From: DASPFV01 sp035620975
GTDB lineage: Bacteria > Acidobacteriota > Vicinamibacteria > Vicinamibacterales > 2-12-FULL-66-21
Assembly (NCBI GenBank): GCA_035620975.1
Contig: DASPFV010000038.1
Location: 1-9,716, forward strand
Reading direction: 5' to 3'
DNA length: 9,716 nucleotides
The position numbers were made by a program, and so were the translations under genes. Positions 1-5,934 of the stretch are shown piece after piece. The notes below the pieces were generated by a model that did not search any database, was not told where the DNA came from, and saw only the letters and a program-made list of their open reading frames with translations. Position 1 is the first letter of the stretch; each line of letters starts with the position of its first letter.

Positions 1-1
1 C

Positions 2-199
2 GTCGCAGAGACACTCGTGGTGCGAAATTCACCGGCGACGGGCATTCTCGACGCCGCGCAATCTGTCGCAACGGGGTTGATCGTGGTAGGCACTCGGGGA
101 CGAACCGGCCTGGCGAGGCTGGCGCTCGGAAGCGTCGCGGAGTCCGTGATGAGCCACGCCTCGTGTTCAGTGCTGGTCGTTCCGCTCCATCCCGTCTGA
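2..199 (+). CDS. Universal stress protein, C-terminal part (5' end outside window)
   Basis: About 65 codons of a UspA-fold protein remain, in frame from the window edge to a TGA at 197-199. The segment holds the ATP-binding signature G-2x-G-9x-G-S, read as GTRG, nine residues, then GS, followed by the terminal strand SCSVLVVP. These are the usual last ~60 residues of a USP domain of ~140-150 residues or of the second domain of a tandem USP. USP proteins are cytoplasmic nucleotide-binding proteins linked to stress survival; the precise role here is unknown. The signature glycines are intact, so an ATP-binding rather than a non-binding subtype is likely. The reading frame is clean, unlike the relics that follow. 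A GTG at 17 is inside the domain and is not the real start. The gene converges on the acetyltransferase stub ending 11 bp downstream on the other strand. Confidence 0.85.
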   Translation, partial: VAETLVVRNSPATGILDAAQSVATGLIVVGTRGRTGLARLALGSVAESVMSHASCSVLVVPLHPV

Positions 200-209
200 C
201 GCCGACGTG

Positions 210-359
210 TTATGCGGCTGTTCCGGGAACTGTCGTGTTCTCAGGGGCGTGCGGATTCAGCCATTCGATGAGCGCAGCAAATCCAAGGCTCTCCGGATCG
301 TGACCCAAATAGCCGGACACGACGGCGAGCACACGGAAGCCGCGTCGGAGCTGAAATGA
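210..359 (-). pseudogene. C-terminal stub of a probable GNAT-type acetyltransferase, cut by an IS end
   Basis: On the minus strand a frame open from 365 down to a TAA at 212-210 reads like real protein: RRGFRVLAVVSGYLGHDPES, then LGFAALIEWLNP. The pattern GFR-hydrophobic strand-GYL-DPES-LG-hydrophobic-EW resembles the last strands of GNAT N-acetyltransferases, but only ~50 residues remain, so the family call is tentative. There is no start codon. The frame runs into a TGA at 368-366, right where a candidate ISL3 terminal repeat begins at 360. I infer that the upstream two thirds of the gene were separated by an insertion and later lost. The stub converges with the universal stress protein gene, with 10 bp between the two stop codons. 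It should be non-functional. Confidence 0.45.
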
Positions 360-380
360 GGCTGTTCACCGATTTGGGTA
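360..380 (+). repeat. Candidate left terminal inverted repeat of an ISL3-type element
   Basis: The sequence starts GGCTGTTCACCGATTTGGG. ISL3-family ends commonly begin GGCT or GGNT followed by T-rich sequence, and this lies 172 bp before the transposase start codon, a plausible distance. The acetyltransferase-like frame stops making sense at exactly this point. No matching reverse-complement end is present elsewhere in the window, so the right end is missing. Confidence 0.4.
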
Positions 381-531
381 CAGCGGTCTGACGTAGTACC
401 CGGCCGCCAGCGCGGACCGCAAGGGGGGTGGGCGGTCTGGCCGGCGGCCTGGACGTCGTAGAGCGATCCCACTTGGCACCGGACCACCCGGTGTCGTTCT
501 CTCTTGTTGTGCTACCAACCAGGGAGGACCC

Positions 532-1062
532 GTGGGATTGCCGTGCGATTGTACGTGGATTCTGGGACTGCCCGGATTCCGCGTACAGCAGGTGGAGACA
601 GACGAGGCAGCAGGTGACGGTCGACTGCGGATTCGGGGTGCGCGGCGAGGCCGGCGGTCTACCCGTGTAGTGGCTGCGGGCGCGCACCAGTCACGTGCGG
701 TCGGCCCGCGATCGTACGTGGAACGACCTGCCCTGGGCCGCGCATCCGGTCACGCTCGTCTATCGGCAGCGGCGCATCGTTTGTCGGCGGTGCGGGATTC
801 GGACCGAGCGGGTCGAGTTCGCGGGCCCGAAGGCGCGCGTCACGCGCCGCTTGCGGCAGCAGATCGGCGTGGACTGTCAATCGATGCCGACCAGGCATGC
901 GGCCGTGCGCCACGGCGTGAGCCGGGGCAAAGCGCGGCGCGCCGAAAAGGCCTTTCTGGCCGAGTGGGACCGCACGCGCGTGAAACACCGCCCGCGGCAT
1001 CTCGGCGTCGACGAAATTCAGCGTGGCAAGGGGCAACGCCTCTGACCGTTCTCTCGGACAAC
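532..1062 (+). pseudogene. ISL3-family transposase, frameshifted and 3'-truncated
   Basis: The gene starts with GTG at 532 behind AGGGAGGA at 521-528. Frame 1 encodes the N-terminus (LGLPGFRVQQVETDEAAG), then the reading shifts near 650 to the frame encoding the first zinc-binding half, VYPCSGCG (660-680). Between about 680 and 692 it shifts again to the frame 695-1045, which holds RSARDRTWNDLPW, a second CRRCG knuckle, the MPTRHAAVRHGVS helix-turn-helix and the start of the catalytic domain, LGVDEIQRGKGQ. The D in VDE is the first catalytic aspartate of this DDE family. A missing G near 1041 makes a TGA at 1043-1045; the expected TVLSD continues in frame 1 to about 1059. Full transposases of this family have ~400 residues; about 175 remain. 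At least three indels plus truncation make it dead. Confidence 0.85.
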
Positions 1063-1107
1063 GACTTGCGAGCGGTTCGACGCAGATTATCGCCCCCGTC
1101 GGCCCAT

Positions 1108-1230
1108 TCCGACATCGCTCCTCGATCTTCTTTGCATTCAACCGTTTGACCCGGGGATGCATCGAACCCAATCGAAATTGTGTAAGACCACCTAATCTCC
1201 CACGACGACTTACGGCGATTTCCGTTGAGG
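1108..1230 (+). repeat. 123-bp repeat, copy A
   Basis: Copy A shares with copy B (5722-5844) three blocks at matching spacing: TCCGACATCGCT-C/G-CTCGATCTT at its left end (one mismatch in 22), GAAATTGTGTA-A/C-GACC at 1174-1189, and ACGGCGATTTCC at 1212-1223, followed by TGAGG. The distance between the second and third blocks is 22 bp in both copies. With copy C it shares CTTTG-C/T-ATTCA (1130-1140), exactly 44 bp before the GTGTAAGACC block in each. The outermost sequences, CCGACATCGC and the reverse complement of GCGATTTCCG, form an imperfect inverted pair (8 of 10). The AATTGTGTAA core resembles ends of IS256-family elements, so this could be an IS end or a MITE-like element. It abuts the broken ISL3 transposase. 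The following 1231-1393 shows no gene. Confidence 0.75.
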
Positions 1231-1393
1231 CCGCGCGCGCGTCTCGCGGCCCAAGGAAGGCGCGAGGAAGCTTGGCGGCGCTCATGCCTGGCCAGCGAGC
1301 CACGGTCATGCGCCGAGCGGGTCCATCCTGGAGAACGAACGCCGTGCCACCAAGGTCTTGTTGCAGCTGTAAGAACAGGTCTCAGAAAGGCAC

Positions 1394-1570
1394 GTGCGCC
1401 GCATCTTCATGACCGGCAGCACTGACGGCCTCGGTCATGCCGCTGCGCTAACACTCGTTGACGAGGGGCACGACGTCGTGCTGCACGAACGATCTCCCGA
1501 GCGCGACGCGGTGCTACGCGATCTCGCGCCGGCCCGCTCGGCGGGGCGTCGGCGCGGCGACCTCAGTAGC
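1394..1570 (+). pseudogene. N-terminal stub of a short-chain dehydrogenase/reductase
   Basis: A GTG at 1394, preceded by AGAAAGG, opens a frame beginning MRRIFMTGSTDGLGHAAALT. This contains the Rossmann dinucleotide signature TGSxDGLG (residues 7-14) and the following helix and strand, LVDEGHDVVLH, with GDLSS at residues 55-59, where the second acidic NAD(P)-contact strand lies. After residue 59 similarity to the family ceases. The NAG motif and the catalytic Ser-Tyr-Lys segment are absent from every frame. The frame stays open to 2266 only because it runs antisense over the FAD oxidase gene. Normal members have ~250-290 residues, so less than a quarter is left. The deletion end lies between 1571 and 1648, just before the oxidase stop codon. 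A truncated protein of this sort would not be catalytic. Confidence 0.75.
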
Positions 1571-1648
1571 GTTGTCGCTAACTGGCCTGCCGCATACTTG
1601 TGCAATAGGTCTGGAATCACTGGATCCGATTTCGAGCTGCTGTGTCGA

Positions 1649-3046
1649 TCACCTGGCCGCTGGCTGGATGTTCTGGTTTCCCCGGAAGAAGTTCGTCGGA
1701 TCGTACTTCTGCTTGAGTGCAGCCAGCCGCTGGTAGTTGGCCCCATACGCGGCCCGGACCCGACTCTCGCCCTCGTCACCGAGATAGTTCACATAGACGC
1801 CCTGCTCCAGGAATGGCTCGACGGCGCGGTAGCAAGAGCGCCCCCACTCGACGTTGTCTTGCGACGCCGCTGGGTCATGCCATGCCCTCAGAACGAGGCA
1901 ACTGTGCTGTGCACGTCGATGGCTAAAGGCCGTGTCCCGCTCGCCGATCCGGCCGATCGCCCCACCGAGGTGTTCGATCGCCACCGCCGCGAACGGCGAG
2001 GGAACATCGCGTGCGAAGAAATCGACGAGCCCCTCGATGGCGTCGTCGCTGAAGGAGCGGAAGAACCCGCTCTTCCAGTAATGACAGAAGCCCGGCGCAA
2101 GGACTTCCGTCAGCAGGTTTTGGATGCGGGTATATGGAGAGGGACCAATGGTGTCGACCACCGGAGGGCCGAACTGTCGAAGGGGTCGCAAGACGATCTC
2201 GCCCTCGTCGATCGGCCCGCAATGGCACACAATGATGGCGAGCGCGGGACCTTCGGGGCCCGATAGCAGTGTGGCATCGGCCCTCACCTCGTCCGGCGCG
2301 GCGAGGGACCAGTCGCGGTAGAAGCGCAGCGCCTCCTTCGCGCGATCCAGAGGGAAGATCAGCTCGCCGCCGAGCACGGGACCCACCGGATGTACGCGAA
2401 ATTCGAGCGAGGTCAGCACCCCAAAATTTCCGCCGCCGCCGCGAAGCGCCCAGAAGAGATCGGCATTGTCTTCGGTGCTCGCCTTCAGCACGCGCCCGTC
2501 TGCGGTCACGACGTCGGCTGAAATCAAGTTGTCACAGGCAAGCCCATACTTGCGGTTCAGGTACCCGATTCCTCCGCCGAGTGTCAGTCCCGCGATGCCC
2601 GTCGTTGGAACAATCCCGCCCGTCGATGCCAGCCCGAACGCCTGGGTTTCGCGGTCGAAGTCTCCCCATGTGGCGCCGCCTTCCGCGCGAGCCGTCTGTC
2701 TGACTGGATCTACTTGCACGCTGCGCATCCGCGACAGGTCGATGACGAGTCCGCTCTCGCACACCGCATTCCCGGTCACACCATGGCCGCCGCCTCGAAT
2801 CGAGACGAGGAGATTGTGTTCGCGAGCGAACATCACGGCCTGCATCACGTCGGCTATGCCCGCACATTGCACGATGAGAGCCGGGCGCCTATCGATCAGC
2901 GCGTTGAACACCGCGCGCGTCCTGTCGTAACCGTCGTCACCGCGGACAAGGGCGCCGCCAAGAACTCGCGCGCGAAAACCATCGACGGCTGCGTGCGGCA
3001 GCATGATCTCCGAGCCTGTGCGAGTGGCACACTTCAAGGCTCCCAT
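1649..3046 (-). CDS. FAD-binding oxidase of the berberine-bridge / PCMH type
   Basis: The protein has 465 residues from the ATG at 3046. Residues ~50-225 are an FAD-binding PCMH domain: RGGGHGVTGNAV at 84-95 carries the histidine (His88) that in this family bonds covalently to the flavin 8-alpha position; PTTGIAGLTLGGGIG follows at 147-161, CDNL at 171-174 and RGGGGNFGV at 202-210. The C-terminus has the BBE motif (VNYLGDEG, AYG-N-RL, KYDPTNFFRGNQNI at 447-460). Such enzymes oxidise alcohols, amines or sugars with O2, usually in secondary or sugar metabolism; the substrate cannot be read here. Bicovalent members have Cys just before the PTxG loop; here it is Val146, so a single covalent bond is predicted. 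No signal peptide is evident. The frame is intact. It lies 158 bp downstream of the methyltransferase pair on the same strand and is probably co-transcribed or has its own promoter in that gap. Confidence 0.9.
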   Translation of the reverse strand: MGALKCATRTGSEIMLPHAAVDGFRARVLGGALVRGDDGYDRTRAVFNALIDRRPALIVQCAGIADVMQAVMFAREHNLLVSIRGGGHGVTGNAVCESGLVIDLSRMRSVQVDPVRQTARAEGGATWGDFDRETQAFGLASTGGIVPTTGIAGLTLGGGIGYLNRKYGLACDNLISADVVTADGRVLKASTEDNADLFWALRGGGGNFGVLTSLEFRVHPVGPVLGGELIFPLDRAKEALRFYRDWSLAAPDEVRADATLLSGPEGPALAIIVCHCGPIDEGEIVLRPLRQFGPPVVDTIGPSPYTRIQNLLTEVLAPGFCHYWKSGFFRSFSDDAIEGLVDFFARDVPSPFAAVAIEHLGGAIGRIGERDTAFSHRRAQHSCLVLRAWHDPAASQDNVEWGRSCYRAVEPFLEQGVYVNYLGDEGESRVRAAYGANYQRLAALKQKYDPTNFFRGNQNIQPAAR

Positions 3047-3052
3047 GGCTGT

Positions 3053-3061
3053 TCCTCCCTT
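3053..3061 (-). promoter_or_regulatory. Ribosome binding site fixing the FAD oxidase start
   Basis: The minus strand reads AAGGGAGGA, six bases, then ATG at 3046. This strong Shine-Dalgarno sequence selects the 465-residue form over a longer frame opening at 3187, whose extra 47 residues do not resemble the family. Confidence 0.75.
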
Positions 3062-3204
3062 GAGCTCGAACGCCTCCCGTGCTTGTGGGTACGTCATCTG
3101 ATGGAGGAGGGCGACCGGGCGCACTGGGGCGTAGCGATGACAAGAGCTACTCGAAAATCCCCGGCCCGCCCTATTCGATTCTTCCATTCGCCCACTTCAA
3201 ATCG

Positions 3205-4011
3205 TTAACTGACCATGACTGTACCTTTGACAGCCCATGCCCGCGCGCTGAGGTGGATCCGCCGATCTTCCGCCGCACCAATCAGACGTGTCCGCAAGCG
3301 ATGTTCCAGTTGTGATCGATGGTCGTCAGGCAGCGTCGAGACATATGCGCCGGCAGGACCCTGCCTTCCGAGGAAGGACGTCCAGTAGTCGTCGAACGCA
3401 GCAAAATCGAGGGGAATGGTGAGGGGTGTCTCGTGCACGTCAGCTAAGCCACTTTCTCGCCAAAGCCTCGTCAGCTCGCCTTGTCGAGAGAACGGCATGT
3501 GGCGCTCGTGTCTCCCATCGCTCGCGGGATCCAAGGCAATCGCCTCGTCCCAGAAGAAACGCAGCATCTCCATCCCATCGCCGTAGTCCCAGACCGCAGC
3601 CGCGACGACGCCACCCGGCTTGGTGACACGAATCATCTCGCGAAGTGCGGCGGCTGCATCCGGAATGAAGTTGAGCACAAGTAGGCAGAGGGTCCTGTCG
3701 AACGACGCGTGTGGAAACCGCAGCCGCTGCGCATCGCCCTGTTCAAACGTGACGCGCTCACTTCGGAGGCGTTCTCCGGCGAGAGCAATGTATTCCGCTG
3801 ACGCATCTATCCCCATAACGCGGCTGGTCTGGCTCGTACTCAGGACTGCGCCTGCGACCGAACCGGTGCCGGAGCCAACATCGAGCACCGACTGACCGTC
3901 ATGTACCCCCACGAATTCCAGGAACACGGGCGCCAAACGTCGACTCCACCGCCCCATAAACCGCTCGTATGCTTCGCCGTCTGTGTGCACGGGTTCCCCT
4001 TGCAGCGTCAT
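3205..4011 (-). CDS. Class I SAM-dependent methyltransferase (UbiE/Methyltransf_11-like)
   Basis: The protein has 268 residues. Motif I, VLDVGSGTG (42-50), binds S-adenosylmethionine; GIDAS (67-71) supplies the acidic ribose contact; GDAQRLRFPHASFD (92-105) and LVLNFIPD form the motif II/III region; VTKPGG (129-134) precedes strand 5. The N-terminus EAYERFMGRWSRRLAPVF is typical of a large group of small-molecule methyltransferases common in soil bacteria. The methyl acceptor is unknown. The start is uncertain: ATG at 4011 follows AAGGCGGG with almost no spacing, whereas GTG at 3990 (giving VHTDGEAYERF) follows AAGGGGAACCC at a better distance and would give 261 residues. The gene begins 23 bp after the stop of the upstream methyltransferase, so translation is likely coupled in one operon. 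It is not a duplicate of its neighbour: the two differ throughout outside the SAM-binding motifs. Confidence 0.88.
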   Translation of the reverse strand: MTLQGEPVHTDGEAYERFMGRWSRRLAPVFLEFVGVHDGQSVLDVGSGTGSVAGAVLSTSQTSRVMGIDASAEYIALAGERLRSERVTFEQGDAQRLRFPHASFDRTLCLLVLNFIPDAAAALREMIRVTKPGGVVAAAVWDYGDGMEMLRFFWDEAIALDPASDGRHERHMPFSRQGELTRLWRESGLADVHETPLTIPLDFAAFDDYWTSFLGRQGPAGAYVSTLPDDHRSQLEHRLRTRLIGAAEDRRIHLSARAWAVKGTVMVS

Positions 4012-4034
4012 CCCGCCTTGGAGTTAACCCGACG

Positions 4035-4844
4035 CTACTTCGTTGCGAGCAACGTCGTGATCCTCACACCGCCCACCAGCGTTCCCGTCGGCGCGAACGC
4101 TCGGCACTTCTCGGCAAATTCGTTCTCGAGGGCGACGCGGTGTTCCTCATCGGCCCGCGCCACGGCGGCCGCCAGCGGCGTGCTCCAGACGTATTGCCAC
4201 AGGAACTCCGCGGGAGGTGGCAACTCCAGGGACGTGACGGCGGAGCGGACATCTACGTCTTCGAAGCCGGCTTGCGTCGCGAGGTTCCGTAGGTCGTCGG
4301 GATCGTACAGCGAGAACACCGCATGCACGAACGACGCGCTCTCGGCCCCGATGTGGCGCGACAGGCCGTCGGCCATGATCTCAAGGGGAGGCGGCGCGGG
4401 GCCCGGAACGTTGGCCACGAGGCGGCCGCCCGGGACGAGGACTCGATGGAACTGCCGCAGGCCCGCCCCCTTGTCCGCGAAAAACTGGAGGCCCATCCCG
4501 CACAGCACCGCGTCGAAGCTCTCGTCCGGGAAAGGGAGGTCCTCGGCGGGCGCCTCGTGCCAGTCGATCGACACGTCGGAGGGCGTGGTTGCCCGCGCGA
4601 CTGCCAGCATCGCGGGATTGGGGTCCAGACCGGCGACAGTGCCGCCCGGAGCGATCCGCTCCGCGGCGAGCTTCGTCACCACCCCAGTGCCGCAGGCAGC
4701 GTCGAGTACGCGCTCGCCAGGACGAAGGCTCGCCGCCTTCATGAGATCCGCCGCCACGGGGCCACCGATGCTCGGCACGAAATATCGCTCGTAGTTCTCG
4801 GCCGTGCGCCTCATGAACTCCGTGTCATATCCTCGCTGCGACAT
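4035..4844 (-). CDS. Class I SAM-dependent methyltransferase (UbiE-like)
   Basis: The protein has 269 residues and an intact frame. SAM-binding motif I is VLDAACGTG (46-54); GLDPN (72-76) carries the ribose-binding acid; the motif EDLPFPDESFDAVLCGMGLQFF (101-122) is characteristic of the UbiE/COQ5-like branch; VLVPGGRLV (135-143) forms motif III. The N-terminal ENYERYFVPSIGGPVAADL and the C-terminal VGGVRITTLLATK match a widespread uncharacterised subfamily. The acceptor is probably a small molecule, but membership of ubiquinone or menaquinone synthesis is not supported by the neighbours. The start is secure: GAGGTGA (4855-4849) stands four bases before ATG. This is the first intact gene of the cluster; a decayed SnoaL-like reading frame lies directly upstream. 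The next gene starts 23 bp after its stop. Confidence 0.9.
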   Translation of the reverse strand: MSQRGYDTEFMRRTAENYERYFVPSIGGPVAADLMKAASLRPGERVLDAACGTGVVTKLAAERIAPGGTVAGLDPNPAMLAVARATTPSDVSIDWHEAPAEDLPFPDESFDAVLCGMGLQFFADKGAGLRQFHRVLVPGGRLVANVPGPAPPPLEIMADGLSRHIGAESASFVHAVFSLYDPDDLRNLATQAGFEDVDVRSAVTSLELPPPAEFLWQYVWSTPLAAAVARADEEHRVALENEFAEKCRAFAPTGTLVGGVRITTLLATK

Positions 4845-4915
4845 GTGATCACCTCTCGATCAGGATGCGGGCGAAGGGACGTCATCGACAAGCGGCCCGG
4901 TACGGCGACCGGCAG

Positions 4916-5102
4916 TCAAACCTGTGTCGAAGGAGATTGGTTGATCGTCCCGTCGATGCCCGTGCCGACGATATCGCGTGGCGTTTTGCCGGCGGGCAGT
5001 GCGTACTGCTCAGGCGACCTCTTCGAGCTCAGCTTCGTCGATGACCTCCGCTGCCGCCGGCTACCATGAACAGACGAGCTTGTTGGTGTCGTCGATGCCC
5101 AT
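4916..5102 (-). pseudogene. Decayed SnoaL-like / ester-cyclase-like gene
   Basis: On the minus strand an ATG at 5102 opens MGIDDTNKLV and stops at 5061. If the reading shifts frame, the sequence continues RLFMVAGGSG and then EVIDEAELEEVA. This matches the usual opening of SnoaL-like ester cyclases (DTNKALVRRF-EE-GN-DVIDEL). Further on, frame 4916-5014 gives ALPAGKTPRDIVGTGID, resembling the C-terminal PPTGK-V-TGID strand of the same fold. The ~60-80 residues between, including the catalytic Asp/His region, are missing. AAGGAGG stands at 5122-5116. SnoaL-fold enzymes cyclise polyketides or hydrolyse or isomerise small molecules. The stop, frameshifts and internal deletion make it non-functional. 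The position suggests it was the first gene of the methyltransferase operon. The fragments are short, so the family call is moderate at best. The rest of 4845-5240 shows nothing else recognisable. Confidence 0.4.
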
Positions 5103-5241
5103 CTTCGGCGTCGAATCCTCCTTCGTTTCGTGCCCTGACGCGCCGCCGCGCTCCTGGTTGGGGGGTTCCAAATCTTGCCACTCCTGAGTTGAACGCATTC
5201 CGGACAAATCCACCACTGTGTTGGGACGTCGGCAACGGGTA

Positions 5242-5269
5242 ATTAGTTTGACAACAAACTAGCTGTCAG
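5242..5269 (-). promoter_or_regulatory. Candidate promoter with overlapping palindromic operator
   Basis: On the minus strand CTGACA (5269-5264) and ACTAAT (5247-5242) are separated by 16 bp, an acceptable sigma-70-like pair directed toward the cyclase relic and the methyltransferases. Between and over them lies a perfect palindrome, TAGTTTG-ACAA-CAAACTA (5244-5261, 7-bp arms, 4-bp centre). Short AT-rich dyads of this size are typical of MarR- or TetR-type repressor sites. The block is strikingly AT-rich against its surroundings. No regulator gene is present in the window. No experimental support; the -10 match is only partial. Confidence 0.4.
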
Positions 5270-5373
5270 CCGCGGCGGCGCTCGAATCGTCCAGTCAGGG
5301 CTGGTTGCTCGACGGCCATCGGGCCGCGCACGGCCTCAATCGCAAGTCCGGCGGCGAAATGACCCACATACAT
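5266..5373 (-). pseudogene. Possible N-terminal stub of a small membrane protein
   Basis: ATG at 5373 opens MYVGHFAAGLAIEA, which resembles the highly conserved first residues of a family of small multi-membrane-segment proteins beginning MY(V/I)GHFAAGLA-KA. After about 14 residues the sequence turns into hydrophilic material (GRFERRRG) and stops at 5266, with no membrane segments. No Shine-Dalgarno sequence is visible. I read it as a 5' fragment left after a deletion; chance resemblance cannot be excluded from so short a match. Confidence 0.25.
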
Positions 5374-5437
5374 CTGGTCGGGAATGCTGACCGAATCTGG
5401 ATGTCGCGCCGTCTGTCTCGCCACGCTTCTCGCTGGA

Positions 5438-5584
5438 CTACATCGATTGGTCGCACTCGCTGGTGTGGTCGGTTCTGTTCGCGGCGGCATTCATCAACGC
5501 CTGCGCGAGCACCCGAATCCCCTCGCGGAGCACATCGGCGTCCTGCTCGTCGAGAAGCTTGCCAACAAACGCAGACGGATCCAT
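5438..5584 (-). pseudogene. IS256-family (Mutator-type) transposase, N-terminal stub
   Basis: ATG at 5584 opens a 48-residue frame, MDPSAFVGKLLDEQDADVLR followed by EGIRVLAQALMNAAA. This is the N-terminal helical segment of IS256-family transposases, in which a run like D-DVLREG-RVLAQALME-EV precedes the GAE-YER-RNG region. Here, after residue ~34, the sequence diverges (NRTDHTSECDQSM) and stops at 5438; the RNGYR motif and all DDE catalytic residues are missing. Full proteins have ~400 residues. Repeat copy B lies ~140 bp upstream of the start on this strand and carries an AATTGTGTA core like those of IS256 ends, so the two may belong to one relic element, although the polarity of the core does not settle this. 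Confidence 0.6.
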
Positions 5585-5610
5585 TCTGGGCTTGGCCTCG
5601 TCGCCACACC

Positions 5611-5720
5611 TCCGTTGATGTCCTTCTGGCGGAAGAACTCGCGGAAAGACGTGCGATGGCCGACTCCCATGTCTACTCGGCGCGGCTCAACGAATTTCCA
5701 CCACGTCCAGGGACTCTAAC
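5611..5720 (+). pseudogene. Possible fragment of an IS21-type IstB helper ATPase
   Basis: Plus-strand frame 1 reads VDVLLAEELAERRAMADSHV and then YSARLNEFPPRPGTL. The spacing of LLAEEL-xx-R with a following R-L-xxx-FP and TL recalls the segment of IstB proteins just before their ATPase domain (LL-EE-ARR...RL--A-FP--KTL--FD). No start, no Walker motifs and no downstream continuation are visible; repeat copy B starts at 5722. The match is short and the family assignment weak. Confidence 0.25.
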
Positions 5721-5721
5721 C

Positions 5722-5844
5722 TCCGACATCGCTGCTCGATCTTGTTGGCAGTCACCGGATTGAGAGCGTGCGAACGACAGAGCCCAGAGAAATTGTGTAC
5801 GACCCTTTGGTTTCTCGGGATCACTGACGGCGATTTCCCTGAGG
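5722..5844 (+). repeat. 123-bp repeat, copy B
   Basis: Same strand and same length as copy A. The left block is at 5722-5743, the GAAATTGTGTACGACC block at 5789-5804, the ACGGCGATTTCC block at 5827-5838 and the closing TGAGG at 5840-5844. The segment between the left block and the GTGTA block is diverged but differs in length from copy A by only 1 bp. The 5845-5934 stretch between this copy and the kinase stop codon holds nothing recognisable. Confidence 0.75.
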
Positions 5845-5934
5845 TGTCGCTCGTCGCGGAGGTGCAGCTGACGACGATCGTCAGTCTCGACCACCCATCT
5901 CATCAACGGCAGAGACGGAGGATGCGTCGTGTCC

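Larger units (their letters stand above)
360..1107 (+). mobile_element. Remnant of an ISL3-family insertion sequence (left part only)
   Basis: The element spans the candidate left terminal repeat, a 150-bp leader and the N-terminal part of the transposase. The leader contains a small hairpin (GACCGC at 415-420 pairing with GCGGTC at 432-437 across an 11-nt purine-rich loop), of the kind that can shield transposase translation from read-through transcription; that role is only a guess. The 3' part of the transposase gene and the right end are gone: recognisable coding stops near 1062, and repeat copy A begins at 1108. The 1063-1107 stretch is unassigned. The element cannot move by itself. Confidence 0.7.

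Noticed and set aside
257..687. Minus-strand open frames over 241-687
   Set aside because: They overlap the ISL3 leader and acetyltransferase stub in other frames and show only low-complexity Arg/Pro/Ser-rich sequence.
532..1149. A single 205-residue plus-strand protein
   Set aside because: Only its first ~40 residues and the short TVLSDN segment match the ISL3 transposase; the rest is a wrong frame over the frameshifted gene.
1394..2266. A 290-residue plus-strand protein
   Set aside because: Beyond residue ~59 it is antisense to the FAD oxidase, shows no family pattern, and the oxidase frame is clearly the coding one.
3901..4794. A 297-residue plus-strand open frame
   Set aside because: It runs opposite to both methyltransferases, which have complete motifs; antisense frames stay open easily at this GC content.
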